Position numbers and translations under genes: made by a program
NCBI RefSeq assembly: GCF_003121485.1
Contig: NZ_QAVX01000006.1
Coordinates: 87,737-151,736 of the forward strand
Direction of reading: 5' to 3'
Length of the DNA: 64,000 nucleotides
Source of the DNA: Dyella sp. C11
GTDB lineage: Bacteria; Pseudomonadota; Gammaproteobacteria; Xanthomonadales; Rhodanobacteraceae
Shown here: positions 43,913 to 52,029 of the stretch, piece after piece
How the letters are laid out: the number at the start of each line of letters is the position of its first letter
Numbering within the stretch: position 1 is the first letter of the stretch
Notes under the pieces: generated by a model
The model's input: the letters and a program-made list of their open reading frames with translations, nothing else
Databases searched by the model: none
Told to the model about the DNA's origin: nothing

Positions 43913-44716
43913 ATGCGCGCGACGACTTTTCAGTCAAGCCAACAAACATTCGCACGGGCGCTTTGCGATGCTCATCTTCCCGTGCCCCACGGCGTCGTGG
44001 GGCGTGATGGCGCACCCAGCCTGCGTCGCTTCAACGTCTATCGGAACAACGTGGTGGCCGGGCAGGTCGACACCTTGCGCGACGCCTACCCTGCGACGGC
44101 AAGACTGGTGGGAGAGACGTTCTTTCGCGCCATGGCGAGGGATTACGTGCTGACGCACTCGCCGGCCACGCCCATGATGTTCGACTACGGCATCGATTTC
44201 CCGTCATTCGTCGATGCCTTCGAGCCGGCCCGCGAGCTGCCTTACCTTGGCGATGTGGCGCGCATCGAGCGTGCCTGGGTGGAGGCCTATCACTCACCCG
44301 AAGCGTTACCGCTTTCCGCGCTCGCTCTCCAGGGCGTTCTTTCCAGCAGCGAACCTCGGTGGCTGACGGTGCAACTGCACCCATCCATGCGTGTGTTGTC
44401 CTCCCTGTTTCCAGCGTTGTCGATTTGGGAGATGAACACTGGGGCATCGAACGACATGTCAATCGACCTGGATGGCCCGGAGGATGTCCTGATCGTGCGG
44501 CCCGATGCGCATGTCCACCTTTATCGCCTGCCGAAAGGGGGCGCCACATTCTTCGCCGCCCTGGCCAAAGGTGCTTCGCTGGTGGACGCCGCCGAACAAA
44601 CCTTCGCCGGCGACGACGCGTTCGATCTTGTCGCCAGCATGGCCATGCTGATCGATGCGCGCATCGTCATGGGTACACGCGTTGCAACCAAGCCATCGGA
44701 CTCGCTGGATGCATGA
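43913..44716 (+). CDS. bufC: BufC-like partner protein (DUF2063)
   Basis: The 267-residue protein has the N-terminal DUF2063 domain (SSQQTFARALCDAHLPVP, RFNVYRNNVVAGQVDTLRDAYPATARLVGETFFRAMARDYVLTHS shortened). The DUF2063 end (FPSFVDAFEPARELPYLGDVARIERAWVEAYHS) follows, then a C-terminal winged-helix-like region. In bufferin and related MNIO pathways this partner delivers the precursor to the DUF692 enzyme. The start at 43913 follows the previous stop by 10 bases; the in-frame upstream start lies inside the preceding gene. Confidence 0.88.
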   Translation: MRATTFQSSQQTFARALCDAHLPVPHGVVGRDGAPSLRRFNVYRNNVVAGQVDTLRDAYPATARLVGETFFRAMARDYVLTHSPATPMMFDYGIDFPSFVDAFEPARELPYLGDVARIERAWVEAYHSPEALPLSALALQGVLSSSEPRWLTVQLHPSMRVLSSLFPALSIWEMNTGASNDMSIDLDGPEDVLIVRPDAHVHLYRLPKGGATFFAALAKGASLVDAAEQTFAGDDAFDLVASMAMLIDARIVMGTRVATKPSDSLDA

Positions 44717-44717
44717 C

Positions 44718-45221
44718 ATGACCGACCCTTCACCCCGTTCAGGCGTGGCGTTCTTTCGGCGCGTGCGAGCGGGCATCGCCAACGTCGGTTGGTTGCTGGC
44801 GCCAATCGTCGCGCGTATCGCGTTGGCACTCCCATTCCTGCGATCCGGCCGTACACGCTGGGATGGCTTTCTGAGTATTTCGCCGGGCACGGCTTATCTG
44901 TTCGAAGATCAGTTCAAGCTGCACGTCTTCGGACATCTCTATGCGTTTCCCGCGCCGGACGTGGTGGCCTTCGTCGTTGGGTGCGCGGAGATCATCCTGC
45001 CGCTGCTGCTTCTTGTCGGCCTGGCAACGCGTTTTGCCGCGCTGGGGCTGCTCGCCATGACAGCCGTCATCCAGCTGGTATTCCCCGATGCCTGGGTCAA
45101 CTTCCACTTGTACTGGGCTGCGCTTGCGCTGGCCATCATGGCACTCGGTGGCGGCCCTCTGTCGCTGGACCACGGTATCGAGATGTTTGCGCAACGGCGC
45201 CGCGCGGTTGCCATGCGGTGA
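44718..45221 (+). CDS. DoxX-family membrane protein of the bufferin cluster
   Basis: The 167-residue protein has four membrane helices: APIVARIALALPFLRSG; the FGHLYAFPAPDVVAFVVGCAEIILPLLLLVGLATRF pair; and a C-terminal AVIQLVFPDAWVNFHLYWAALALAIMALGGGP region. This is a DoxX/DoxD fold. DoxX proteins commonly close buf operons; their role, possibly redox or export of the modified peptide, is unproven. It starts one base after the bufC stop. The next gene begins 82 bases later with its own strong ribosome site. Confidence 0.88.
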   Translation: MTDPSPRSGVAFFRRVRAGIANVGWLLAPIVARIALALPFLRSGRTRWDGFLSISPGTAYLFEDQFKLHVFGHLYAFPAPDVVAFVVGCAEIILPLLLLVGLATRFAALGLLAMTAVIQLVFPDAWVNFHLYWAALALAIMALGGGPLSLDHGIEMFAQRRRAVAMR

Positions 45222-45303
45222 AGGCATCACCATCGACTTGCGCAACAGGTACTGCGTAGCGGTCATCGAGTCCACCGCCTCGCCGCGAATCCAGGAGGCC
45301 GCC

Positions 45304-46950
45304 ATGGGCACCATCGCATTCATCGTTCTCCTGCTCGGCATGGTGGTTCTCAGCTCGATCATCGTACGTTCCTGTGTCGCCCTGCCGCTGCCGATGGTCC
45401 AGATCGCACTGGGCGCGGTGGCCGCCCGCGTCGTCACCTATCGCGTTTCGTTGGAACCGGCGGTGTTGTTTCAGCTGTTCCTGGCACCGCTGCTGTTCCT
45501 CGACGGCTGGCGCATTCCCAGGGCAGGTCTGTTCCGCGACAAAGGCACCATCCTGTCCCTCGCCCTTGGGCTTGTGCTGATCACGGTGCTCGGTATCGGT
45601 GCCTTCATTCATTGGCTTATCCCGGCCTTCTCATGGCCCGCCGCGTTCGCATTGGCGGCCATTCTTTCGCCGACGGACACCATCGCCGTTTCTTCCGTGG
45701 CCGCACGCGTGCCGCTACCCAGGCGATTGATGCTGATCCTGGAGGGCGAGTCCCTGCTCAATGACGCCTCCGGCCTAGTGTGCTTTCGGTTCGCAGTTGT
45801 AGCCGCCCTGACGGGCAACTTTGCGCTGTGGCGGGCGGCGGGCACGTTTCTCTGGCTTGCGGTGGGTGGGCTTGTTGCCGGCGCCGCGATCTGCCTGGCA
45901 GCCAATGCCGCGAAGGACTGGGTATCGCGCCGCTGGGGCGAGGACGTCGGTGCGCAAATCCTGGTGAGCCTGATCATCCCCTTTGCCGCCTATCTGATGG
46001 CGGATGCGATCGGCGCTTCAGGCATTCTGGCCGCCGTGGCGGCGGGCCTCATGATGGGCATCGAAGAGCGTGCCGGACGGGCTTCCGCCATCACCCGCAT
46101 CCAACGTGCCGCTGTCTGGGACGCCGTGCAGTTCGCAGGAAACGGGGTGATCTTCGTGCTGCTGGGCCATCAGCTCCCAGAAATACTTGGCGGCGCAAAC
46201 ACAGCCATACGACAGGCCGGCGTGAGTGGCCTGCCGTGGTTCGCTTTCGATGTGCTCGCCGTCTGCGTCGCACTCGCCGCCCTACGCGCTGCCTGGACGG
46301 GGGTGGCGTTGGGCGTTCGCTACGGGCTCGGGGAGCGCGTGGCGACAGATAGCTCCACGAGTCTTGCGCGCCTGGTGGCGATCAGCACCTTCGCCGGCGC
46401 GCGCGGCGCGGTGACGCTGGCCGCCGCCATGGCCATTCCGTTGGTCGCGCGCGCCGACGTACCCTGGCCCGCGCGTGATGTGTCCATTTTGATGGCGGCC
46501 GGCGTCATTCTGGTCTCTCTGGTATCCGCAAACGCAGGGCTGGCCCTGGTGACGCGCCCTCTCAAGAGATCGGCAACCTCCGCGACCGGAGAGGAAAACG
46601 GCATCCGATCCCTGGCCGCCCTCGCTGCGTTGCAGGCGATCGAGCAGGCCCTGCGCGAACCCATGGCGCAAGGTTCCCGTGCCCACGTTTACGCGCAAGC
46701 AGGAGGTCGGATTGCAGCGGACTATCACCGGCGCATCGCTGCCCACTCACCCACCGCGGCAGACAAACCATCAGCGCGGCAAGCCAGCGAGGTCGAACGA
46801 CGCCTGCGGTTAGTGGCACTCGCCGCGGAGCGAAAGGAATTGAACAGTGCCGCGACATTCGGCCGGCAAAGCCAGGAACTGATACGCGAGCTGGTGTACG
46901 AGATCGACCTTCAGGAATCTCAGCTCACCTCGCAGGCGCGCCGGACGTGA
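45304..46950 (+). CDS. CPA1-family Na+/H+ antiporter
   Basis: The 548-residue protein has about 12 membrane helices and a C-terminal cytoplasmic helical tail (about 430-548). The ion-binding ND motif is in LILEGESLLNDASGLVCFRF, the AILSPTDTIAVSS helix precedes it, and STFAGARGAVTLAAAMAIPL is the typical late arginine-containing helix. This is the NhaP/YjcE class that exchanges Na+ or K+ for protons. GGAGG sits just before the ATG at 45304. Whether it belongs to the bufferin transcript or to the efflux operon downstream is open. Confidence 0.92.
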   Translation: MGTIAFIVLLLGMVVLSSIIVRSCVALPLPMVQIALGAVAARVVTYRVSLEPAVLFQLFLAPLLFLDGWRIPRAGLFRDKGTILSLALGLVLITVLGIGAFIHWLIPAFSWPAAFALAAILSPTDTIAVSSVAARVPLPRRLMLILEGESLLNDASGLVCFRFAVVAALTGNFALWRAAGTFLWLAVGGLVAGAAICLAANAAKDWVSRRWGEDVGAQILVSLIIPFAAYLMADAIGASGILAAVAAGLMMGIEERAGRASAITRIQRAAVWDAVQFAGNGVIFVLLGHQLPEILGGANTAIRQAGVSGLPWFAFDVLAVCVALAALRAAWTGVALGVRYGLGERVATDSSTSLARLVAISTFAGARGAVTLAAAMAIPLVARADVPWPARDVSILMAAGVILVSLVSANAGLALVTRPLKRSATSATGEENGIRSLAALAALQAIEQALREPMAQGSRAHVYAQAGGRIAADYHRRIAAHSPTAADKPSARQASEVERRLRLVALAAERKELNSAATFGRQSQELIRELVYEIDLQESQLTSQARRT

Positions 46951-47122
46951 ACGGCCATACGCCATGACGACGACCTCAGCCTGCTGTCGCCCTGTCTCCT
47001 GCTTATCTCCCGTGCAAGCGTTCACAAAACGGCGACCTGATCACCTGTCTAGTCTGCCCATCGCCCGACGGACCGGGGGGCGTGCGCGCATACGGAAACG
47101 TTGCACCAAAGGGGCACGGGTC

Positions 47123-47431
47123 ATGAGCGAGTTCACATTCGCAGCGCTAGAGCGCAGCCGGCGCGTCATCGCACGCGCGTGGCTGCCTTGTGCGACAGCA
47201 AGCATGCTGGGCGGCTGTACTTCCGGTTCGGCACCGGCACTCGTGCTCTTCGGCGCCTATTTCCCAAGCTGGCTGCTCTTCGCCATCCTGGCGATAGTCA
47301 TCGCTATCGTGGCGCGCATTGCCTTCGGGATGGTCGGCTGGGCGCCTTCGCTACCGTTTCCGCTATTCACGTGCCTCGCAATCGGTGTGCTGGTCGCAGG
47401 CGCTGTCGACCTTGTGTGGCTGGGCAACTGA
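47123..47431 (+). CDS. DUF1656 (AaeX-like) small membrane protein
   Basis: The 102-residue protein has DUF1656 character in its second half: FGAYFPSWLLFAILAIVIAIVARIAF and a final helix CLAIGVLVAGAVDLVWL. The N-terminus is longer than usual for AaeX; an internal ATG in MLGGCTSGSAPALVLFG may be the true start, giving about 75 residues. Its stop overlaps the start of the HlyD gene by one base (TGATG), the classic AaeX-AaeA-AaeB order. Confidence 0.8.
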   Translation: MSEFTFAALERSRRVIARAWLPCATASMLGGCTSGSAPALVLFGAYFPSWLLFAILAIVIAIVARIAFGMVGWAPSLPFPLFTCLAIGVLVAGAVDLVWLGN

Positions 47432-48480
47432 TGCGTGCCGTCGGAGAACATCGCCCTTCCCGTATGGCGAAGCTGCTGGCGCTGCTGGTCATCGCAACGG
47501 CCGTGGTGATGCTCGTGGTCATCATTCGGCGCGCCGTCGAAAACCCATCCACCGACGCGGCCTCCATCGACGCGGATGTCGTGCACGTCGCTTCCGAGGT
47601 CGGTGGTCGGGTGATCCGACTTGAGGTCAGCGAAAACGCCTCGGTGAAACGGGGCGACGTGATGTTCCAGATCGACCCGGGGCCGTATCGCGATGCCGTG
47701 GCACAAACGCGCGCCGATCTTGCACTCGCCGAGGCTTCACTCGACACCCAGCGTCGCGTGGTCTCGACGCAGAACTCCACGGCCACCATTGCGGCAGACC
47801 AGACGCGCAAAGCAGCGGAGAACGCTGCGCTTACGCAGCGCACGGTCGAACGCCTGCGCCCACTCGCCCAGGCGGGATACATCCCCGAACAACAGCTCGA
47901 CCAGGCCGAAGTGGCTGCGCGTGACGCCGCCAAATCACTCAGCCAGGCGAAGGAGCAGCAGGCCGCAGCGGCCAACGCCGTGGACACCACGGCAGGTGCC
48001 GAAGCCGCGGTGCAGGCCAGGCGCGCTGCACTGGCGATTGCCGAACGAGCCTTGGAACACACTACTGTGCTGGCACCGCATGACGGCCGGGTCGTCGGGC
48101 TCTCGGTAACCAGCGGCGAAATCGTCGCGCCGTCGCAATCCTTGTTCACCCTGATTGCATCGGACGAGTGGTTCTCCGTCGGCAATTTTCGGGAGACCGT
48201 GCTCAAGCACGTCACCGTGGGCGACTGCGCCACGGTGTATTCCCTCATCGATCGCTCCCGTCCGATGCACGGCATTATCACCGGCATCGGCTCAGGGGTG
48301 CTGGACACCGAACGCGTCGACCTGCCGCGTGGCGTGCCCTATGTCGAACGCTCACTCAACTGGGTTCGCGTGTCGCAACGCTTTCCCGTTCGCGTGAAGC
48401 TGGAGAATCCTCCGCCGGATCTGGTGCGGCTCGGCGCCAGTGCCATCATCGAGGTCGATCATGGCGTCGCTTGTCGGTGA
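47431..48480 (+). CDS. HlyD/AaeA-type membrane-fusion protein
   Basis: The 349-residue periplasmic adaptor has one N-terminal membrane helix (LLALLVIATAVVMLVVIIRRA). A biotinyl-lipoyl domain split around a coiled-coil hairpin follows: DADVVHVASEVGGRVIRLEVSENASVKRGDVMFQIDP, then helices 85-190, then TVLAPHDGRVVGLSVTSGEIV. A beta-barrel domain is C-terminal. It should link the FUSC inner-membrane pump to the NodT-type outer-membrane channel encoded next. It overlaps the FUSC gene by 20 bases. Confidence 0.92.
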   Translation: MRAVGEHRPSRMAKLLALLVIATAVVMLVVIIRRAVENPSTDAASIDADVVHVASEVGGRVIRLEVSENASVKRGDVMFQIDPGPYRDAVAQTRADLALAEASLDTQRRVVSTQNSTATIAADQTRKAAENAALTQRTVERLRPLAQAGYIPEQQLDQAEVAARDAAKSLSQAKEQQAAAANAVDTTAGAEAAVQARRAALAIAERALEHTTVLAPHDGRVVGLSVTSGEIVAPSQSLFTLIASDEWFSVGNFRETVLKHVTVGDCATVYSLIDRSRPMHGIITGIGSGVLDTERVDLPRGVPYVERSLNWVRVSQRFPVRVKLENPPPDLVRLGASAIIEVDHGVACR

Positions 48481-50356
48481 TCATGCGCGGGGTACGCTTC
48501 GTGCCCGCTGGCGAGAGCTGCTGGAACGCACGCCGGGTCGCGCGGAATTTGCCCTGCGCCTGGCAATCATCTGTGCACTGACCGCGTGGATAGGCTTGTC
48601 CTATCGCACGCTGGACGTGGCGCTTTCCACCTACGTCGTGTTCTTCATGAACAAGCCCGATCGCACCAGCAGCATGCTGACGAGCGTGGCTTTCACCATC
48701 CTGGTCGGCATCCTCATCGGCCTGCTCATCTTGATCGCAGGCGTGGCCGTGGATATACCGCCGCTGCGTGTGGCCATCATGGCGGCCATATCGATGGCAC
48801 TGCTGTTCCTGGCATCGGCGAGCAAGCTCAAGCCCCTGGCCTCCACCATTGCGTTGATTCTTGTCTATGCCCTGGACCTGCTGGGCAAGATACCGGAGGG
48901 CGAACTGATTACGCGCGCCCTGCTCTACGTCTGGTTGCTGGTCGCCATTCCTGCCGGCGTGTCCGTGCTGGTCAATCTCTTGATGGGCCCTTCGCCCACG
49001 CACCTGGCCGAACGTGCCATCGCGCTGCGACTGCGAGCCGCGCGGGCACTGCTCGTGACACCCGATGCCGTCTCGCGACACAGCGTTGCAAGCTTGCGGG
49101 CGCAAGGCGATGCGGACATTCGGAAGCATCTCCACCTGGCCGCACTGGAGAAGACCTCCGCGCTTGCCGATGTGGCATCGCTTCAACAGGCAACGGGCTC
49201 TACCAGCGTGCTGCTGCTTCTGGTCGAGCAGATCGATCGCGTGGGCAACGCAACCGTCGCCTGGCGGCAGGAGGCCGCGACGCGTCTTGCCGATATGGCG
49301 GCCATCCTCGACCGTCACCTTTACCCCGTCGACATCGCCCCGATCGCGCCAGACGGTGTACCGCCGTCGAGCGCGGCGGCCTCCCTGACCAGTGATTTCA
49401 ACGCCGTGCTGATTTCCTTTGCGATCACCCCGAAGGAACCCGTCAACGAAACCGCCGGAGAGAAGACCGGCTTTTTCGTGGCGGATGCGTTCCACAACCC
49501 CGAACACATCCAGTACGCCACGAAAGTGACCATGGCAGCGATGCTCTGCTATCTCTTCTATTCGCTCACGGACTGGCAAGGTATTCATACCTGCCTGATC
49601 ACCTGCTACATCGTCGGGCTCGACACCACGGGCGAAACGGTTGAAAAGCTGTTGTTGCGCTTGACGGGTGCATTGACAGGCGCGTCGATAGGCATCGCTG
49701 CCATCGTCTGGCTGACACCGGCCATCGACAACGTGAGTGGCTTGCTGGCCCTCGTCTTTGCAGGGGCTCTTGCCGGCGGCTGGATCGCGGCCGGCAGCCC
49801 GCGCATTGCGTATGCAGGCTTCCAGCTGACGTTCGCGATCTTGCTGTGCGTCATTCAGGGATCGTCGCCGGCTTTCGACTTGAGCATCGCACGCGACCGC
49901 ATCATCGGCATCCTGCTCGGCATCGGCGTGGTCTATGTCATCTTCGTCTCCGTCTGGCCGGTGAGCATTGCGCGAGGCATCGATCCCGCACTGTCGTCGC
50001 TGTTCCGGCAGCTCGCCGGCATCGGGCGACTGAAGGCGGTCATGGCTCGGCTCTATGCGTTGCCGAACATTCGTCCCGTCGCGGCGAAGATCGACACGGA
50101 CCTTCAGATCGCCTACTACGAACCCTCGTCACTGCAACCGCCTGCGGATTGGCTCAAGCGCAGGCAAGCGCTTCTGAAACGTCTGCCGTCTCTCGAATAT
50201 CCCTTGCTCTACAACGATGGAGACCAGGATCTCGATAGCGCGGCAGACCGTTTCGACCGAATGGCGGACGCGATCGACCGCGGCGATGCGGAGTCACTCT
50301 TCGCCCAGGCGAATGTCGAGGGTCACCCCGGATGGGAGCAGAACCTTGCGCACTAG
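48461..50356 (+). CDS. FUSC/AaeB-family efflux transporter
   Basis: The 631-residue inner-membrane protein has two sets of about five membrane helices flanking a large cytoplasmic domain, as in the FUSC/AaeB family of aromatic-acid exporters. The first set includes FALRLAIICALTAWIGLSYRTLDVALSTYVVFFMNKPDRTSS in shortened form. The second starts after KVTMAAMLCYLFYSLTDWQGIHTCLITCYIVGLDTTGET. Substrate cannot be read from sequence; hydroxybenzoates, fusaric-acid-like compounds or other organic anions are typical. The start at 48461 lies inside the adaptor gene. Confidence 0.92.
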   Translation: MASLVGDHARGTLRARWRELLERTPGRAEFALRLAIICALTAWIGLSYRTLDVALSTYVVFFMNKPDRTSSMLTSVAFTILVGILIGLLILIAGVAVDIPPLRVAIMAAISMALLFLASASKLKPLASTIALILVYALDLLGKIPEGELITRALLYVWLLVAIPAGVSVLVNLLMGPSPTHLAERAIALRLRAARALLVTPDAVSRHSVASLRAQGDADIRKHLHLAALEKTSALADVASLQQATGSTSVLLLLVEQIDRVGNATVAWRQEAATRLADMAAILDRHLYPVDIAPIAPDGVPPSSAAASLTSDFNAVLISFAITPKEPVNETAGEKTGFFVADAFHNPEHIQYATKVTMAAMLCYLFYSLTDWQGIHTCLITCYIVGLDTTGETVEKLLLRLTGALTGASIGIAAIVWLTPAIDNVSGLLALVFAGALAGGWIAAGSPRIAYAGFQLTFAILLCVIQGSSPAFDLSIARDRIIGILLGIGVVYVIFVSVWPVSIARGIDPALSSLFRQLAGIGRLKAVMARLYALPNIRPVAAKIDTDLQIAYYEPSSLQPPADWLKRRQALLKRLPSLEYPLLYNDGDQDLDSAADRFDRMADAIDRGDAESLFAQANVEGHPGWEQNLAH

Positions 50357-51866
50357 CCTTGCCGTGCTGTCGCTGACGTTGGCCCTCTGTGGATGCGCGA
50401 CATCATCGCTGCAGATGGCGCCGGCGGCGCCTGATCATCCGTGGTCGCCTTCCGTGGATGCATCCGGCACGTTGACGGCCAGCCATTCGGCGTCCTCGAT
50501 CACGCCATCACAAGGCTATGTACTTCCGCCCAATCCAGCCGTGGGTGATCTGCCGGTCGCGCCCATCGATACCAGCCACGTGTACACCCTGGCCGATCTC
50601 ATCGACCTCGCCGAGAGCACCAATCCCGACACACGCGTCGCATGGAATGTTGCCCGCAACGCTGCACTTACCGCAGGCGTCGCTCGCAGTACCTATCTTC
50701 CCCGCATCAGCGCGACGGCACTCGGCGCCCGACAGACAGCCAGCGGAACCAGCTCCGCACTGGGACTTTCGGCGAACCAGAACGACACCTTCACCGGCTC
50801 GGTGGAAGTGCTTTCGCTGGAGTGGCTGCTGTTCGACTTCGGGCAGCGCGATGCCCTGGTCGATGCGGCCGATCAAGGCGTTGTCATCGCCAATATCGGA
50901 TTTACGAGTGCTCACCAGAAGCTTATCCACGCCGTCAGCCTCGCGTTCTATGCCTATTCGGCGGCGTCCGCACGGGCCGACAGCGCGGACCTGTCGCTCA
51001 AGGACGCCCGCAATATCCAGACGGCCGCCGAAAGCCGTAAGAAACACGGCATCGGCACGGTCATCGAGGTAGCACAGGCACGCCAACTGACCGCTCAGGC
51101 CGAACTTGCCAGAGTCAGTGCCGACGGCAACAAGTCCGACGCCTACGCGGCACTGCTCTCGGCCATGGGCGTATCACCGCTATCGCGCATACAGGTTGCC
51201 GATGCATCGCAGCGTCCGCTTCCCGCGGATCTCGATCGCCCCATTGATCGCGCACTGACAGATGCGCTGGCACGACGTCCCGACGTCTTGGCGGCCGTTG
51301 CCGCCCAGAAGGCTGCCGATGCGGGTGTACGGGCAGCCAAGGCCGATTTTCTTCCCAAGGTATTCCTATCGGCCGTAGGTACACACGCCAATGGCAGTCT
51401 TGATCTTTCCGCAGTGCCGGCCATCGGTGATCAGTCGCCCACGGTCAATCTGTCCAATCGTCGCTGGGGTGCCACCGTGCTGGTAGGCGTGACGGTTCCC
51501 ATCTACAGCGGTGGCGTGCGCAATGCGGCGCTGGCGCAGGCGCGCAACCGGGCCGACTCCGCCGAAGAAACGCTTTCGCGTGTCAAGCTCGATGCTTCCC
51601 AGGAAGTGGTATTGGCGAATTCCCGATTGCACACCAGCCTCTCTGCCGTGTCCGCCTCGCGCGCGTTGCTCGATGCATCCCAAGTCACGTATGACGCGTC
51701 GCTGGCTGCGTTTCGACAAGGCGTGGGATCATCCACTGACATCCTGATGGCCGAACGCCAATTGCTGGAGGCCCGCAATGCCTCCGTCGATGCGCATAGC
51801 GCTGCGCTCTCTGCTGCAGCAACGCTTGCACTGGCCTGTGGAACGCTGGGAGCAGCACCGAACTGA
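50313..51866 (+). CDS. NodT-type outer-membrane efflux lipoprotein (TolC family)
   Basis: This is an outer-membrane factor of about 517 residues with a lipobox (LALCGC) and the two TolC repeats: TLADLIDLAESTNPDTRVAWN with the VEVLSLEWLLFDFGQRDALVDAA segment, and a second with KADFLPKVFLSAVG and TVPIYSGGVRNAALAQARNRA. It completes a tripartite pump with the HlyD and FUSC proteins. ATG 50313 is used here, but a TTG at 50346 has GGGAG at ideal spacing and gives a compact lipoprotein signal, so it may be the true start. The gene overlaps the FUSC stop at 50356 in either case. Confidence 0.9.
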   Translation: MSRVTPDGSRTLRTSLAVLSLTLALCGCATSSLQMAPAAPDHPWSPSVDASGTLTASHSASSITPSQGYVLPPNPAVGDLPVAPIDTSHVYTLADLIDLAESTNPDTRVAWNVARNAALTAGVARSTYLPRISATALGARQTASGTSSALGLSANQNDTFTGSVEVLSLEWLLFDFGQRDALVDAADQGVVIANIGFTSAHQKLIHAVSLAFYAYSAASARADSADLSLKDARNIQTAAESRKKHGIGTVIEVAQARQLTAQAELARVSADGNKSDAYAALLSAMGVSPLSRIQVADASQRPLPADLDRPIDRALTDALARRPDVLAAVAAQKAADAGVRAAKADFLPKVFLSAVGTHANGSLDLSAVPAIGDQSPTVNLSNRRWGATVLVGVTVPIYSGGVRNAALAQARNRADSAEETLSRVKLDASQEVVLANSRLHTSLSAVSASRALLDASQVTYDASLAAFRQGVGSSTDILMAERQLLEARNASVDAHSAALSAAATLALACGTLGAAPN

Positions 51867-51974
51867 ATGCCGATAACGACGGTATGTTGTTCGTCTATCG
51901 ACTTGCGATGCTCTCTCCGCCGCCCTCTTGATCGTGGCAAGTATCGAGCCCGTTTCACTTTCCACGTATCCATT

Positions 51975-52009
51975 TAAAAAAGAAAAGGGGTCGGACTGGC
52001 CGACCCCTT
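51975..52009 (-). terminator. Rho-independent terminator of the M3 peptidase gene
   Basis: On the minus strand AAGGGGTCGG pairs with CCGACCCCTT over a five-base loop and is followed by a U-rich stretch. It lies beyond the stop at 52030 and may also stop the convergent efflux operon. Confidence 0.85.
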
Positions 52010-52029
52010 CCTCTCTCAGTGCCAAGACA

